NCBI GenBank assembly: GCA_900548345.1
Contig: URKA01000008.1
Location: forward strand, 15,566-79,565
Reading direction: 5' to 3'
From: an uncultured Paraprevotella sp.
GTDB taxonomy: Bacteria > Bacteroidota > Bacteroidia > Bacteroidales > Bacteroidaceae
Length of the DNA stretch: 64,000 nt
The notes beneath the pieces were generated by a model. It saw nothing but the letters and a program-made list of their open reading frames with translations. It did no database searches and had not been told where the DNA came from. A program made the position numbers and the translations under genes. Below are positions 44,601 through 53,353 of this stretch, one piece after another (the stretch's first letter is position 1; each line of letters begins with the position of its first letter).

Positions 44601-45317
44601 TGTCAGAGCTTTGTTGTACAGGCGGATGCCGTATACCAGTGTGTTGCGCAGGTAGTTGTCGGCAGAGAACGGCGGACGTCCTATCCATGCGTAGGGTACG
44701 CTTGTGGTAAAGTTTGTCGTGTTGGCTGTCGTGGACGTCAGTGAGGCTGCCAATGTGCCGTTGATGTACAAGGCCCCTGTGGTGTTGTTCTGCCTGTACA
44801 GTACATGAATCCATTTGCCTTTCTGCGACGGGCTGCCGGTTTCCGCACCGGTTTCGTTGTTGAAGCCGCCGGTGGAATTGGCTATACGCTGTGCATTCAG
44901 GCGGTATGCCGAGTATTTTCCATTGGTGGCATCGCAGGAAGCCGAAGTGGAGAAGTTCCACAAGAAAAAGCCGGCACCGGAAAGTGAAGCCGCATCATTT
45001 ACCCGATAATACATGGAAATGGTGTATGCGTTGTTTTGCCTGAATATTTCTCCGGCAGCTTGTCCCATGTCAAGATAACCGCTTCCGTTTCCAAGGTCCA
45101 GCACATGATATTTTCCCATTTCCACAACCTGAGCCTGGTTTTTGAGCGTGGCTGTGGCACCGGAACCCGAAGCATCGGGCACGGAAGTGCCTTTCACTCC
45201 TTCGAAATTGTAGTGCAAGCATAAGCTGTTCTTATCCTGTGCATGGACATACATGCCGATAAAGAATGAAAAACAAGCCGTCAATACGAACTTGAGTCCT
45301 TTTAATGTTGGTTTCAT
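41655..45317 (-). CDS. secreted multidomain polysaccharide lyase (LamG, alginate-lyase-like, Ig-like, C-terminal domain)
   Basis: 1,220 residues. Signal peptide (1-26). Residues 30-220 are a LamG/concanavalin-like sandwich (GGFNNETGAETGSPSQKGKWIHVLYRQ, YINGTLAASL). Residues 235-330 are helical. Residues 350-760 form an alpha/alpha-toroid of the alginate-lyase Pfam type (HPGALHTEADFDRIKAQI, NGTWENADRWWQCPGHYWSNWGLCNA, NYHYGEAGFHWSDGRTW). Then come two Ig/PKD-like modules (about 800-990), a ricin-like stretch (about 1020-1140; GNYYVRHIDSDTYLTN) and a terminal YYSLNGMLL...KVLIR domain like T9SS C-terminal domains. The toroid resembles PL5/PL38-type enzymes acting on uronic-acid polymers; the true substrate is open. 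No SusC/D or regulator lies next to it. Confidence 0.78.
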   Translation of the reverse strand: MKPTLKGLKFVLTACFSFFIGMYVHAQDKNSLCLHYNFEGVKGTSVPDASGSGATATLKNQAQVVEMGKYHVLDLGNGSGYLDMGQAAGEIFRQNNAYTISMYYRVNDAASLSGAGFFLWNFSTSASCDATNGKYSAYRLNAQRIANSTGGFNNETGAETGSPSQKGKWIHVLYRQNNTTGALYINGTLAASLTSTTANTTNFTTSVPYAWIGRPPFSADNYLRNTLVYGIRLYNKALTTSEISQLSALTDDLEYAYRYGTPGDFTALQTKVEEAETFISQNGNAYPAIALALYQDEVEMAKSLITEGLASQTVINQQITYLNNALAQVKKSAGFVFDDEGCTDGYDTDRGFKHPGALHTEADFDRIKAQIQSGSEYNSTVKSAYNVLTNAEFAQSGAATYPVETIIRGGGVGENYINAARGATIAYQNALRWKIDGNEANAKRAVEVLNAWARTTKGIGGNSNYALAAGLYGYAFANAAELMRDYEGWAAEDFQAFRRWMLDVWYPSCIGFLRGRNGTWENADRWWQCPGHYWSNWGLCNAVAVISIGILCDDVFIYNQGLSYFKYDQVGTFTDPRTANPILNDGLTEFLGNLVVTTAESELETGAYGKLGQMQESGRDIGHATMAAGLAIDLAHIGWNQGDDLFSYMDNRLAAGIEYVAAQIQSVSGLPWTNYHYGEAGFHWSDGRTWVQTGPALGEQIRPYWGTVIGHYEGVKGVSMPFSKTVCNKMGIDGGGAGSTSGGYDHMGYSVLMNTRNHKATAEEIPTLLTPKMQYNGQTIEHNELGGLKNTYATDNNTGLPQGSIVTLMPQLPEGEEDTGNWQWNTGETTKDITVVADKSYLYRATYTNANGVKSEQVFALAVQGDCEESNMKPTVTTGGKTVSGLTARVMYGDELTLSVSGIGGWGNFYWENGQTGSSLTLTHVTSNHDISVIFKNQGGRKCKQTFHIEVLGIRPDIKVGNNVLTDTTQIIVKPGASITLTPTPSDALNQGTWLWSDGSTEPELLLENLQTSGDYTVSYTIQDGRTFAQTYHVYVAESSAQHITKGNYYVRHIDSDTYLTNAHGSYAFFTDKNTTDPKSQQWEISTTTSLPRYWFKSLQDGLYINTSANMVSQTIRSYSFNKPIGTELLAIYSPGGYWNVDENGTIRFQEEGPVRFPFELIEVNSGDGIDTPEGTQTEIVHTAYYSLNGMLLNRPQKGINIRQTTFRDGRTEREKVLIR

Positions 45318-45510
45318 TTTACGTATATATTATGTGAATGTTACGATAAATATACGTATGGACACAATATATTACGAAAAAGAGATTACTCTTTTAACTC
45401 TTTTTAAACTTATGGGCATGTCATGCAATGCTTGGCTTAAAAATCTAAGAAACGTATGTCGGGGTAGGGCAATCAGGGCTTTTGCACGGGTGGAACGCAA
45501 GGATGCTTCG

Positions 45511-47625
45511 TCAGGCCTTGCGTTCGAAAGGAATGCGGAAGCTGCATCCGTTTCTCCATTCCGAACAGCCGTATGCGGTTTTCCCTTTGATGATGTGTCC
45601 TTTTCCGCATAGTGGGCATACATCCCCTTCAGCCGGTTGGGCCGTGGCCTCTTCCTTTTTCTTTTTTCGTACGGTTTTCTTTACCGTTTTCTCCGTTGCC
45701 GTTCCTGTCTTGCGTTTGTTCCGTCCGGTGGGCGACGCCTCTTCTTTGGTTTCCGTCACGCGCCGGTTGGTGTTGTCGGCCAATACGGTATGCACAATTT
45801 CCGCCACCATCTGTTTCAGTTCTTCAAGAAACGTACGGGCTTCGTAGGTTTTCTTCTCTATCAGGCGCAGTTTACGTTCCCATATACCTGTAAGTTCGGC
45901 ACTTTTGAGCAATTCTTCACGAATCAGGCTGATAAGTTCCACTCCCGTCGGGGTGGCAATCAGTTTTTTGCCGTCCTGACGTATATAATGTCTCTTGAAC
46001 AGAGTCTGTATGATGGCTGCGCGGGTGGAGGGACGTCCGATGCCGTTCTCTTTCAATGCGTCGCGCAGTTCATCGTTGTCCACCAGCTTGCCGGCTGTTT
46101 CCATAGCTCTCAGCAGAGTGGCTTCGGTGTAGGGTTTGGGCGGCTGTGTCCATTTCTCCGCCAGGTCGGGCACGTGCGGGCCGCTTTCTCCTTTCACAAA
46201 TGCCGGAAGTGTGCGTTCTTCTTCCTGTGTGCCGGGTGCAACCTCCGTTGTCTTACGCTCCTGTGCATACACATCGCGCCATCCCGGTATAAGGATTTGC
46301 TTTCCTGTAGCCTTGAACGGGATGCCGGCCGTTTCGCCGAGCACGGTTGTTGTGGCGAACTTGCAATCGGGATAGAAGCAGGCGATGAAGCGAAGTGCCA
46401 CGAGACCGAACACCTTCTGTTCGTCGGGTGTCAGTCCGTGCGGTGCCACTCCGGTGGGAATAATGGCATGGTGGTCGGTCACTTTGGATGAGTCGAACAC
46501 TTTCTTGCTTTTTTTCAGTGCGGCACCGCGAAGCGGTTGCAATAATACTCTGTATTCGCCTGCGATTCCGTTCAGTATGCCTTTGCATTTGGGGTAGATG
46601 TCATCGCTGAGGAAGGTGGTGTCCACACGCGGATAAGTGGTGAATTTCTTTTCGTACAGCGATTGGATGACCTGCAAGGTGAGGTCGGCAGAGAATCCGA
46701 ACTTCCGGTTGCATTCCACCTGAAGCGAGGTCAGGTCGTAGAGGCGCGGAGGAGTTTCCGTTCCGTTCTTTTTCACGACCGAGGTGATGCCGAAAGGAGA
46801 GTCTTTGATTTGCTCCAAGGCCTGTCGTCCTTCCTCTTCCGAAGTGAATCCGCGCCGTGCGGAGTCGTTCCCCTTATTCTCTCCGTTCTTTTCTTGGGTG
46901 GTATTTCCGGTATTTTCTTCTTCCTCCTGTTCCAGTACGGCGGTGAATGTGGTGTCACGGTACACGGTGGTCAGTACCCAATACGGTTCGGGGGTGAAGT
47001 TTTCTATTTCCTGTTGCCGGTTGACAATCAAGGCGAGGGTTGGCGTTTGTACCCGTCCGATGCTCAGGACCTGGCGCCCCTGTGCATATTTAAGGGTATA
47101 GAGGCGGGTGGCGTTCATGCCTAAAGTCCAGTCACCGATGGCACGGCTCAATCCGGCTTCATAAAGGGACTGGTATTCGCTTTGGTCTTTCAGATTCTCG
47201 AAACCTTCTTTGATGGCCTCTTCGGTGAGTGAGGAAATCCAAAGGCGTTTCACGGGACAACGTGCTCCGGCCTTTTGCATCACCCATCTCTGTATCAGCT
47301 CACCTTCCTGGCCGGCATCGCCGCAGTTGATAATCATGTCGGCGGCCTGCATCAGTTTTTCTATGGTGCGGAACTGTTCTTCTATACCTTTGTCGTTTTT
47401 CAGTTTGATGCCGAAACGCGGCGGTATCATGGGTAGCTGGGAAAGGCTCCACGCTTTCCATAAAGGCGTGTATTCATGAGGTTCCTTCAACTCACATAAA
47501 TGGCCGAAGGTCCATGTTACCTGATAGCCGTTTCCTTCCCAGTAGGTGCGCCGGTCTTGAGTGGCTCCCAGCACCTTGGCGATGTCCTTTCCTACGCTAG
47601 GTTTCTCGGCAATACATACAATCAT
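45511..47625 (-). CDS. topB: DNA topoisomerase III
   Basis: 704 residues, type IA topoisomerase. N-terminal Toprim domain (MIVCIAEKPSVGKDIAKVLGA; INCGDAGQEGELIQRW near 99-114), central cleavage domain with the catalytic Tyr in the motif FTTYPRVDTTFLSDD (near 335-349) and GIGRPSTRAAIIQTL near 530-544, and a C-terminal zinc-binding segment (CPLCGKGHIIKG...CSEWRNGCSF). It relaxes and decatenates DNA. Copies of topB occur on conjugative elements, but no transfer genes are near, so this looks like the chromosomal copy. Confidence 0.94.
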   Translation of the reverse strand: MIVCIAEKPSVGKDIAKVLGATQDRRTYWEGNGYQVTWTFGHLCELKEPHEYTPLWKAWSLSQLPMIPPRFGIKLKNDKGIEEQFRTIEKLMQAADMIINCGDAGQEGELIQRWVMQKAGARCPVKRLWISSLTEEAIKEGFENLKDQSEYQSLYEAGLSRAIGDWTLGMNATRLYTLKYAQGRQVLSIGRVQTPTLALIVNRQQEIENFTPEPYWVLTTVYRDTTFTAVLEQEEEENTGNTTQEKNGENKGNDSARRGFTSEEEGRQALEQIKDSPFGITSVVKKNGTETPPRLYDLTSLQVECNRKFGFSADLTLQVIQSLYEKKFTTYPRVDTTFLSDDIYPKCKGILNGIAGEYRVLLQPLRGAALKKSKKVFDSSKVTDHHAIIPTGVAPHGLTPDEQKVFGLVALRFIACFYPDCKFATTTVLGETAGIPFKATGKQILIPGWRDVYAQERKTTEVAPGTQEEERTLPAFVKGESGPHVPDLAEKWTQPPKPYTEATLLRAMETAGKLVDNDELRDALKENGIGRPSTRAAIIQTLFKRHYIRQDGKKLIATPTGVELISLIREELLKSAELTGIWERKLRLIEKKTYEARTFLEELKQMVAEIVHTVLADNTNRRVTETKEEASPTGRNKRKTGTATEKTVKKTVRKKKKEEATAQPAEGDVCPLCGKGHIIKGKTAYGCSEWRNGCSFRIPFERKA

Positions 47626-47653
47626 GCAACTCCTGAATTTGAAATTCCGAGGA

Positions 47654-47661
47654 CAAAGATA
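47654..47661 (-). promoter_or_regulatory. promoter -7 element of topB
   Basis: CAAAGATA on the plus strand is TATCTTTG on the minus strand, 28 bp before the topB ATG. Confidence 0.5.
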
Positions 47662-47730
47662 ATACTTTTCATCGGATTCTTACCGTAAAAGACCTGCTTA
47701 ATGCGGGTTTTATTCCGTATGGAATTTGTT

Positions 47731-48897
47731 TCAAGGACAGACAACTTCAATCTGCCCGTCGGGATGAATCCGCAACGGTGTGTAGGGGAAATCGCTTTCT
47801 GTCAGCATTTTGATTTCGCGGGCGGCATGGGAGAGGGAATCGGGCAAAGGACCAAGGCCACGTTGCTGCATGAAGGAGTGGATTTGGCCGCCCTTGAAAT
47901 GTCCGTAGGTGTCGAGGTCGGCTTCGATTAATGGGGCATAACCCAATTTGCTTGATAGGCTGACACGGTAGGGCGTACAGAAGTTACCCAAGCTGTAAGC
48001 AATAAGGTGCCCTTTATAGAGTTCTATGGCACGTGGAAGATGAGGCCCGTGCCCGAATACAACGTCTGCTCCGTTGTCTATGCACTGGTGGGCAAACTTT
48101 ACTACATTGCCCTGTTTTCTACCTAAATACTCCTCTTCATCAAATGGCAGATGGCTGAATTTCAATCCTTCCCTTCCGCCATGAAAGGACACGACCAATA
48201 TCTGGCATTTGTCGCGCAGGCCGCGGACGATTCGTCCGACCTCAGTCGTGTCGCGCAAGTCGGGTGTGAGCGGACTGATCGAAAATGCGCAGAATCCGAA
48301 TGTGACACCATTGCGCCTGAATACGGTCGTTTCTGCAACCGGAGAGTGTCCTGCGTAGGCAATTGTTGTGGCTTTTAGTGTATTCCGGGTTGAAGACCGT
48401 CCTTTTTTTCCCAAGTCGTTTGTGTGGTTGTTGGCGATGCTCAGTGCATCATATCCGGCTTGTTCGAGCAGACGGATATAATCAGTCGGGGTGCGGAATA
48501 CGTAATATGTATTAGGGTCTTTGCATTTCTTGATGTCTCCTCCGCTGTCCAACAGTGTGGTCTCCAAGTTGCCGAAGGCGGCGTCGGCGGCGCGTAGCAT
48601 TGGAGTGACATGTACGAACAGGTGTTTTCCGTCTTCTGCCGGCAGATGTGTGCGGTGTACCGAATCGGGAAACGTAGTGCCGGGCATGATGTCGCCCGTC
48701 ATGGTTACACGTGCGAAAGCCGTCGGTTGCGGCGGCAGTTCCGTTTGTGGTGCCACTTCGACCGTGATTCCCGGCAGGGTGTCCTCGGCTTCTGAAGCAA
48801 GGGCGGCCGGCCGTACCTCCTGTCTGCAACCGTATGGGATGCACATGACGGCCGCCGCACACCACCGGCACAAGATGAAATATAGCTTAGCTTTCAT
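47731..48897 (-). CDS. CapA family lipoprotein (PGA_cap-type metallophosphoesterase fold)
   Basis: 388 residues. Lipoprotein signal with lipobox near PYGC (Cys24). The domain (about 60-340) carries the CapA pattern: VTMTGDIMPGTTF, AFGNLETTLLDSGG, ALSIANNHTNDLGKKG, VVSFHGGREG, ADVVFGHGPHLPRAIELYKGHLIAYSLGNF. Family members are linked to poly-gamma-glutamate or capsule metabolism and share metal-ligand residues with calcineurin-like enzymes. No other capsule gene is near. It is divergent from the second SusC/SusD operon. Confidence 0.85.
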   Translation of the reverse strand: MKAKLYFILCRWCAAAVMCIPYGCRQEVRPAALASEAEDTLPGITVEVAPQTELPPQPTAFARVTMTGDIMPGTTFPDSVHRTHLPAEDGKHLFVHVTPMLRAADAAFGNLETTLLDSGGDIKKCKDPNTYYVFRTPTDYIRLLEQAGYDALSIANNHTNDLGKKGRSSTRNTLKATTIAYAGHSPVAETTVFRRNGVTFGFCAFSISPLTPDLRDTTEVGRIVRGLRDKCQILVVSFHGGREGLKFSHLPFDEEEYLGRKQGNVVKFAHQCIDNGADVVFGHGPHLPRAIELYKGHLIAYSLGNFCTPYRVSLSSKLGYAPLIEADLDTYGHFKGGQIHSFMQQRGLGPLPDSLSHAAREIKMLTESDFPYTPLRIHPDGQIEVVCP

Positions 48898-48920
48898 GCG
48901 TGATATGAGGAATTGACATG

Positions 48921-48928
48921 CAAATGTA
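48921..48928 (-). promoter_or_regulatory. promoter -7 element of the capA-like gene
   Basis: CAAATGTA on the plus strand is TACATTTG on the minus strand. A TTTTG (plus-strand CAAAA from 48951) lies 22 bp upstream, slightly long. Confidence 0.45.
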
Positions 48929-48982
48929 GCCTTTTTTAGCGTTAAATCTACAAAACAATATCTTTTTGTGCCATAGTTTTCT

Positions 48983-48990
48983 TACTTTTG
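48983..48990 (+). promoter_or_regulatory. probable promoter -7 element of SusC/SusD operon 2
   Basis: TACTTTTG fits TAnnTTTG, 17 bp before the ATG at 49008. TTTTTG ends at 48968, only 14 bp upstream, so the -33 match is poor. No inverted repeat like that of operon 1 is seen here. Confidence 0.45.
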
Positions 48991-49007
48991 CATAAATATT
49001 CCAATTG

Positions 49008-50219
49008 ATGAAAGCTATGAGAAAAATTACTTCGAGAACTTATGCATGGATTGTGGCAGTGCTGATGTGCAGCCTGTGCGCATCGTCTTCCTTTGCAACC
49101 GACTATCCTACATTGTCCGAGTTGTTTGGGCGTTATACCTTTAGCGGAACGTTTGCCTCTGCCAACGAAACAAGTGGCAAGGCCGTACAGGAGCCGGTGG
49201 CCAGAACCGGATATACCATGATTGTCGTGCCCGGAACAGAAGCAAATACGGTGCTGGTGCAGGGCTTTTTCGGTTATGGAGGTGGGCTGACCGCTACCTA
49301 CAACGAGGCGGAAGGCAAGTTGCACTGTGCTCAGAATGCGTTCTTTGCCTGTGCAAACATAGATATGAGGAGTCTTGACGGCCTGATGGTATATGCCGAC
49401 GCAGGTGTGGGTAAGTTCTTTGACCTGAATTTCCAAGTGAGCCGTCAGGATGGACAAATTGTCATCACGGCACTTGAGGACGTAAAGTTTACGGCGATGG
49501 GCGATGAACGTGACACTTGGACATACGCTTCGGGCTATACCCTGACACGCGAAACGGTGAATGTTCCTGTGGGGAACATCGCTGGCACATGCGATTTCAA
49601 GGGCAATGAAGCCATACAGACCTCATACGGTGAACCGTTTGAGGAATTTGAACTGACACTTACGCCGAAAGCTGATGGCAAGGTGACCGTGAAGGGCTTG
49701 TTTGACTTCACGGAGGAAGAAATAGAAGCTGATTATTTTGCAGACGGCGGTATCCTGCTGTTCCCTCGCGATTATATCTTTTCCAACGGAGCTTTCATGG
49801 GCAGCCGGGAAGGCACTCCCGAAAATGATTTTGCAGATGTGGTCGTAAGGCAGGAGGCTGCACCCTACATGTTGGTAGAGGACGGGAAGCTCGTTACCAT
49901 GTCTTCTTTTATTGTCAACGGCAAGTATGACGGTGTGCAATCCATGACGCCGGCTTTCTCTTTCTTGGGTGGAGAAGGCGTCCTGAAGAGCGATGGCGTG
50001 GATGATGTTCCGGCTGTCGGCACGCCTGTGGTTGTTTCGACAAAGGGAGGTATCCGTGTGCAGGTTGCCGGCGTGACATCTATCGCCGTGTATGACATGC
50101 GGGCGGTCAAGGTGGCTGAAGCTACGGCGGCATCCGCAGAGTTTGGCGGACTTCCGGCCGGTGTTTATGTCGTGAAGGTTGGCGGACAAGCCGTCAAGGT
50201 CGTTGTGGAAGTAGAATAA
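49008..50219 (+). CDS. exported beta-repeat protein with C-terminal sorting-like domain (first gene of operon 2)
   Basis: 403 residues from the ATG at 49008; an in-frame TTG lies just before it and an ATG at 49017 is another candidate. A signal peptide ends near SSSFA. Two beta-rich units open with LFGRYTFSGTF (near 38) and IAGTCDFKGNE (near 187), the same kind of unit found four times in the protein at 13943. The C-terminus (TSIAVYDMRAVKVAEATA ... GGLPAGVYVVKVGGQAVKVVVEVE) is a T9SS-like C-terminal domain. It starts operon 2, 13 bp before susC, mirroring operon 1. Function unknown; surface location inferred. Confidence 0.7.
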   Translation: MKAMRKITSRTYAWIVAVLMCSLCASSSFATDYPTLSELFGRYTFSGTFASANETSGKAVQEPVARTGYTMIVVPGTEANTVLVQGFFGYGGGLTATYNEAEGKLHCAQNAFFACANIDMRSLDGLMVYADAGVGKFFDLNFQVSRQDGQIVITALEDVKFTAMGDERDTWTYASGYTLTRETVNVPVGNIAGTCDFKGNEAIQTSYGEPFEEFELTLTPKADGKVTVKGLFDFTEEEIEADYFADGGILLFPRDYIFSNGAFMGSREGTPENDFADVVVRQEAAPYMLVEDGKLVTMSSFIVNGKYDGVQSMTPAFSFLGGEGVLKSDGVDDVPAVGTPVVVSTKGGIRVQVAGVTSIAVYDMRAVKVAEATAASAEFGGLPAGVYVVKVGGQAVKVVVEVE

Positions 50220-50232
50220 GTTTCTTCGGTAT

Positions 50233-53200
50233 ATGAAAAGAAATAAGTGGAAACGCTTGCTGAGGTGCCCGGTGGCGGTATGCACGGCGATTTGTCTCGG
50301 TGTGTTGCCCTTGCCAGCACGGTCTGAGGTGAGTGCGATGCCCGACATGACGGCAGCGGCTCCTGAGAAAGGCAAGATTCAAGTAAAGGGAGTTGTAGTG
50401 GACGAAGAGACCGGCGAGACCATGATTGGTGTGTCCATCCGTGTGCATGGTACAGACATCACGACCATCACGGACATAGACGGTGCCTTCTCGCTGACCG
50501 TCCCGGACGGGCGCTACAAGGTACGTTTTTCCTATATCGGCTATACGCCGCTGGAACGGGAATTGACCGCCGGCAACGTGCGTTCTTTCAGCAAAATCGT
50601 CCTGTTGCCGGCCGCGACCGCGATGAACGAGGTGGTGGTGACCGGTATCTACGAGCGCAAGAAAGAAAGCTTTACGGGTTCGGCCGCCACGTTCAAGGGA
50701 GAGGAACTGAAGAAAATCGGCGCGCAGAACGTGCTGCAAAGCCTGAAAACCTTGGACCCCTCTTTTAAAATCGCCGACAATCTGCAGTTCGGTTCCGACC
50801 CGAACCGCATGCCCGACATCGAGGTGCGCGGTAAGAGCAGCATCATGGGACTGAAAGAAGAGTACGGTACAGACCCCAATCAACCCCTGTTTATCCTTGA
50901 CGGTTTTGAGACCGACCTGCAGACGGTGTCCGACCTGAACATGAACCGCGTGGCCAGTGTCACCATCCTGAAGGACGCCGCCTCTACGGCCATCTACGGT
51001 TCGAAGGCAGCCAACGGCGTGGTGGTCATTGAGACCGTGAAGCCCGAAAAGGGACGCCTGCGCCTGAGCTACAAGGGTGACTTCAGCGTGACCATGGCCG
51101 ACTTGACCGACTACAACCTGATGAACGCCTCCGAGAAGATGCGTTTCGAAGAACTGGCAGGTGTGTATAAGGACCGCACGGGCAATTCCCTGAACCAGCT
51201 TACACTTGATAACCTGCATAACGAACGCCTGAAGGAAATTTCCCGCGGCGTGGATACCTATTGGTTGAGCGAGCCGTTGCGCACGGGTTTCGCACAGAAG
51301 CACAATCTGTATGCCGAGGGTGGCGAGGAGAAAATCCGTTACGGCATCGGCCTTTCCTATGGCAATACGAACGGCGTGATGAAGGAGTCCCGCCGTCAGA
51401 CCGTGGCAGGAAACCTCGACCTTATCTACCGCACGGGTAAGTTCCAGTTCAGCAACAAATTGACCATCGACTACCTGCGCACCACCGACCCTGTCGTGCT
51501 TTTCTCGGACTACGCGCAGGCCAATCCCTATTACCGCAAGTATAATGCCGACGGCGGTGTGGACAAGTATTTGTATCTTCCTGAGGACGAGGATGCCCCG
51601 GTGGTCAATCCCCTGTGGAACGCCAGCCTGAACAACTATGATAAGGGAGACGAGTTCGGCTTCACCAACAACTTCATTGCCGAATGGTTCATCACGGGCG
51701 ACTTGCGTGCCCGTGCCAAGTTCGGTCTCAGCAAGAGCAATGCCACGGCCGAGACGCGCCTGTCGCCCCAACATACCGATTTCGACAGCGTGAGCGACAC
51801 GGAGAAGGGCGAGTACACCCATTCCACCACCAAGCAGACTTCATACGAGGGCGACATCTCCGTGACCTACGGCAAACTGTTCGGCGAAGAGCACATGGTG
51901 AACCTTGTGGGAGGCTTCAACTTTGCGAACACCGACCGCACGCGGAACGGTTACCGCGCGGTAGGCTTCACCGAGGACCAGTTTGGTGCCCCCTCCTTTG
52001 CCAACGGATACCCCGACAGCGGCAAGCCCTCCTACACCGAGAGTACGACGCGTTCCGTGAGTTTCTACCTGAACGGCGGCTATGCTTACGACAACCGTTA
52101 CCTGTTGGACGTGAATTACCGTAAGGACGGTGCCTCGATGTTCGGCTCCAACCACCGTTTCCGCGACACGTGGTCGGTGGGTGTGGGATGGAATATCCAC
52201 AAGGAGAAGTTCATGGCAGGTACCGACCTGTTCCAACTTCTGAAGTTGCGCGCCTCCGTGGGTAACCCCGGAAACCAGAACTTCTCCGCCTACCAGGCCT
52301 TCACCACCTACCAGTTCAACGGTTGGATGACGAATGTGTTCGGCGCCGGTGTGCTGATTTCCTCGTTGGGCAACCCCGACCTGCAATGGCAGAACACCTT
52401 GAACTGGACGGTGGGTACCGACATCGCGATGCTCGACAATCGGCTCAATCTGACCTTTGATATATTCCGTAAGATTACCGATCCCCTGTTGGCCGCCATC
52501 ACCATGCCCGGTTCGGTGGGCGTGAAGAACGTGATGATGAATGCCGGGCAACAGAAGACCGACGGTTTGGAAGCCACCTTGCGCGTGTCGCCCATCTACA
52601 ACATGAAGCGCGGCATGATTTGGACACTCAGCTTCAATGCCCGTGCCTACAAGTCGAAATACGAGCACATCGGCAACTCGCTCAGTTCGCTCAACAAGGA
52701 AGGACAGGCCTCCGTGATGGGAACCACCCGTTACTACGACGGCGGCAGTCCCACGGCGATATGGGCCGTACGCTCGGCCGGCATCGACCCTGCCACCGGT
52801 AAGGAACTGTTCATCAAGAAAGACGGAAGCTACTCCTTCGAGTATGATGTGAACGACGAAGTGGTGGTGGGTAATACGGAACCCAAGATGGAAGGTGTGC
52901 TCGGCACGACCTTCTATTACAAAGGATTCTCCTTTGGCTGCTATCTGCGTTATCGGGTGGGTGGCCAAATCTTCAACTCCGACCTATATAATAAGGTAGA
53001 GAACATCGACCTGAGCAGCATCAACTACAACCAGGACCGGCGCGCTCTTTACGACCGGTGGTCGACACCCGGTCAGGAAGCGCAGTTCAAGGGCATCTCC
53101 ATGGTGCAGAAGACCGACAAGTCCTCCCGTTTCGTGATGGACGAGAACACCCTCACGGGCGAGTCCTTCAACGTGGGCTACGAGTTCACGCAGCCTTTCA

Positions 53201-53340
53201 TCAAAAAGGTCGGCCTGTCTTCGCTGACGTTGCAGGCCAACATGAACGACATCTTCAGGGTGTCGACGGTGAAGGCCGAGCGCGGTATCGACTATCCTTT
53301 CGCGCGCACCGTGTCTTTCTCTGTATCTGCAATCTTCTAA
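50233..53340 (+). CDS. SusC/RagA family TonB-dependent outer-membrane transporter (operon 2)
   Basis: 1,035 residues. Signal peptide, carboxypeptidase-regulatory-like domain (about 47-125; VKGVVVDEETGETMIGVSIRVHG), plug (about 130-275; PDIEVRGKSSIMG, VASVTILKDAASTAIYGSKAANGVVVIE) and barrel ending FSVSAIF. The same length and layout as the SusC at 17787, with many shared motifs (SIRSAGIDPATGK-like segment, ERGIDY near the C-terminus), so the two are paralogues. Codons here end in C or G more often than in operon 1, which may reflect higher expression or a different history. Probable oligopeptide importer by context. Confidence 0.93.
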   Translation: MKRNKWKRLLRCPVAVCTAICLGVLPLPARSEVSAMPDMTAAAPEKGKIQVKGVVVDEETGETMIGVSIRVHGTDITTITDIDGAFSLTVPDGRYKVRFSYIGYTPLERELTAGNVRSFSKIVLLPAATAMNEVVVTGIYERKKESFTGSAATFKGEELKKIGAQNVLQSLKTLDPSFKIADNLQFGSDPNRMPDIEVRGKSSIMGLKEEYGTDPNQPLFILDGFETDLQTVSDLNMNRVASVTILKDAASTAIYGSKAANGVVVIETVKPEKGRLRLSYKGDFSVTMADLTDYNLMNASEKMRFEELAGVYKDRTGNSLNQLTLDNLHNERLKEISRGVDTYWLSEPLRTGFAQKHNLYAEGGEEKIRYGIGLSYGNTNGVMKESRRQTVAGNLDLIYRTGKFQFSNKLTIDYLRTTDPVVLFSDYAQANPYYRKYNADGGVDKYLYLPEDEDAPVVNPLWNASLNNYDKGDEFGFTNNFIAEWFITGDLRARAKFGLSKSNATAETRLSPQHTDFDSVSDTEKGEYTHSTTKQTSYEGDISVTYGKLFGEEHMVNLVGGFNFANTDRTRNGYRAVGFTEDQFGAPSFANGYPDSGKPSYTESTTRSVSFYLNGGYAYDNRYLLDVNYRKDGASMFGSNHRFRDTWSVGVGWNIHKEKFMAGTDLFQLLKLRASVGNPGNQNFSAYQAFTTYQFNGWMTNVFGAGVLISSLGNPDLQWQNTLNWTVGTDIAMLDNRLNLTFDIFRKITDPLLAAITMPGSVGVKNVMMNAGQQKTDGLEATLRVSPIYNMKRGMIWTLSFNARAYKSKYEHIGNSLSSLNKEGQASVMGTTRYYDGGSPTAIWAVRSAGIDPATGKELFIKKDGSYSFEYDVNDEVVVGNTEPKMEGVLGTTFYYKGFSFGCYLRYRVGGQIFNSDLYNKVENIDLSSINYNQDRRALYDRWSTPGQEAQFKGISMVQKTDKSSRFVMDENTLTGESFNVGYEFTQPFIKKVGLSSLTLQANMNDIFRVSTVKAERGIDYPFARTVSFSVSAIF

Positions 53341-53353
53341 AACGACTTGTAAC

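Noticed and set aside
45321..45358. Inverted repeat ACGTATA/TATACGT upstream of the lyase gene
   Set aside because: Only about 7 bp per arm in AT-rich DNA, with no promoter box placed to make sense of it; likely chance.
50194..51822. Long open frame on the minus strand (about 540 codons) opposite the second susC
   Set aside because: It is antisense to a clearly homologous SusC gene, has no recognisable domain, and results from high-GC third positions. The same holds for long antisense frames at 2231-3109, 6016-6936, 10230-11456, 42726-44411 and 57290-58549.
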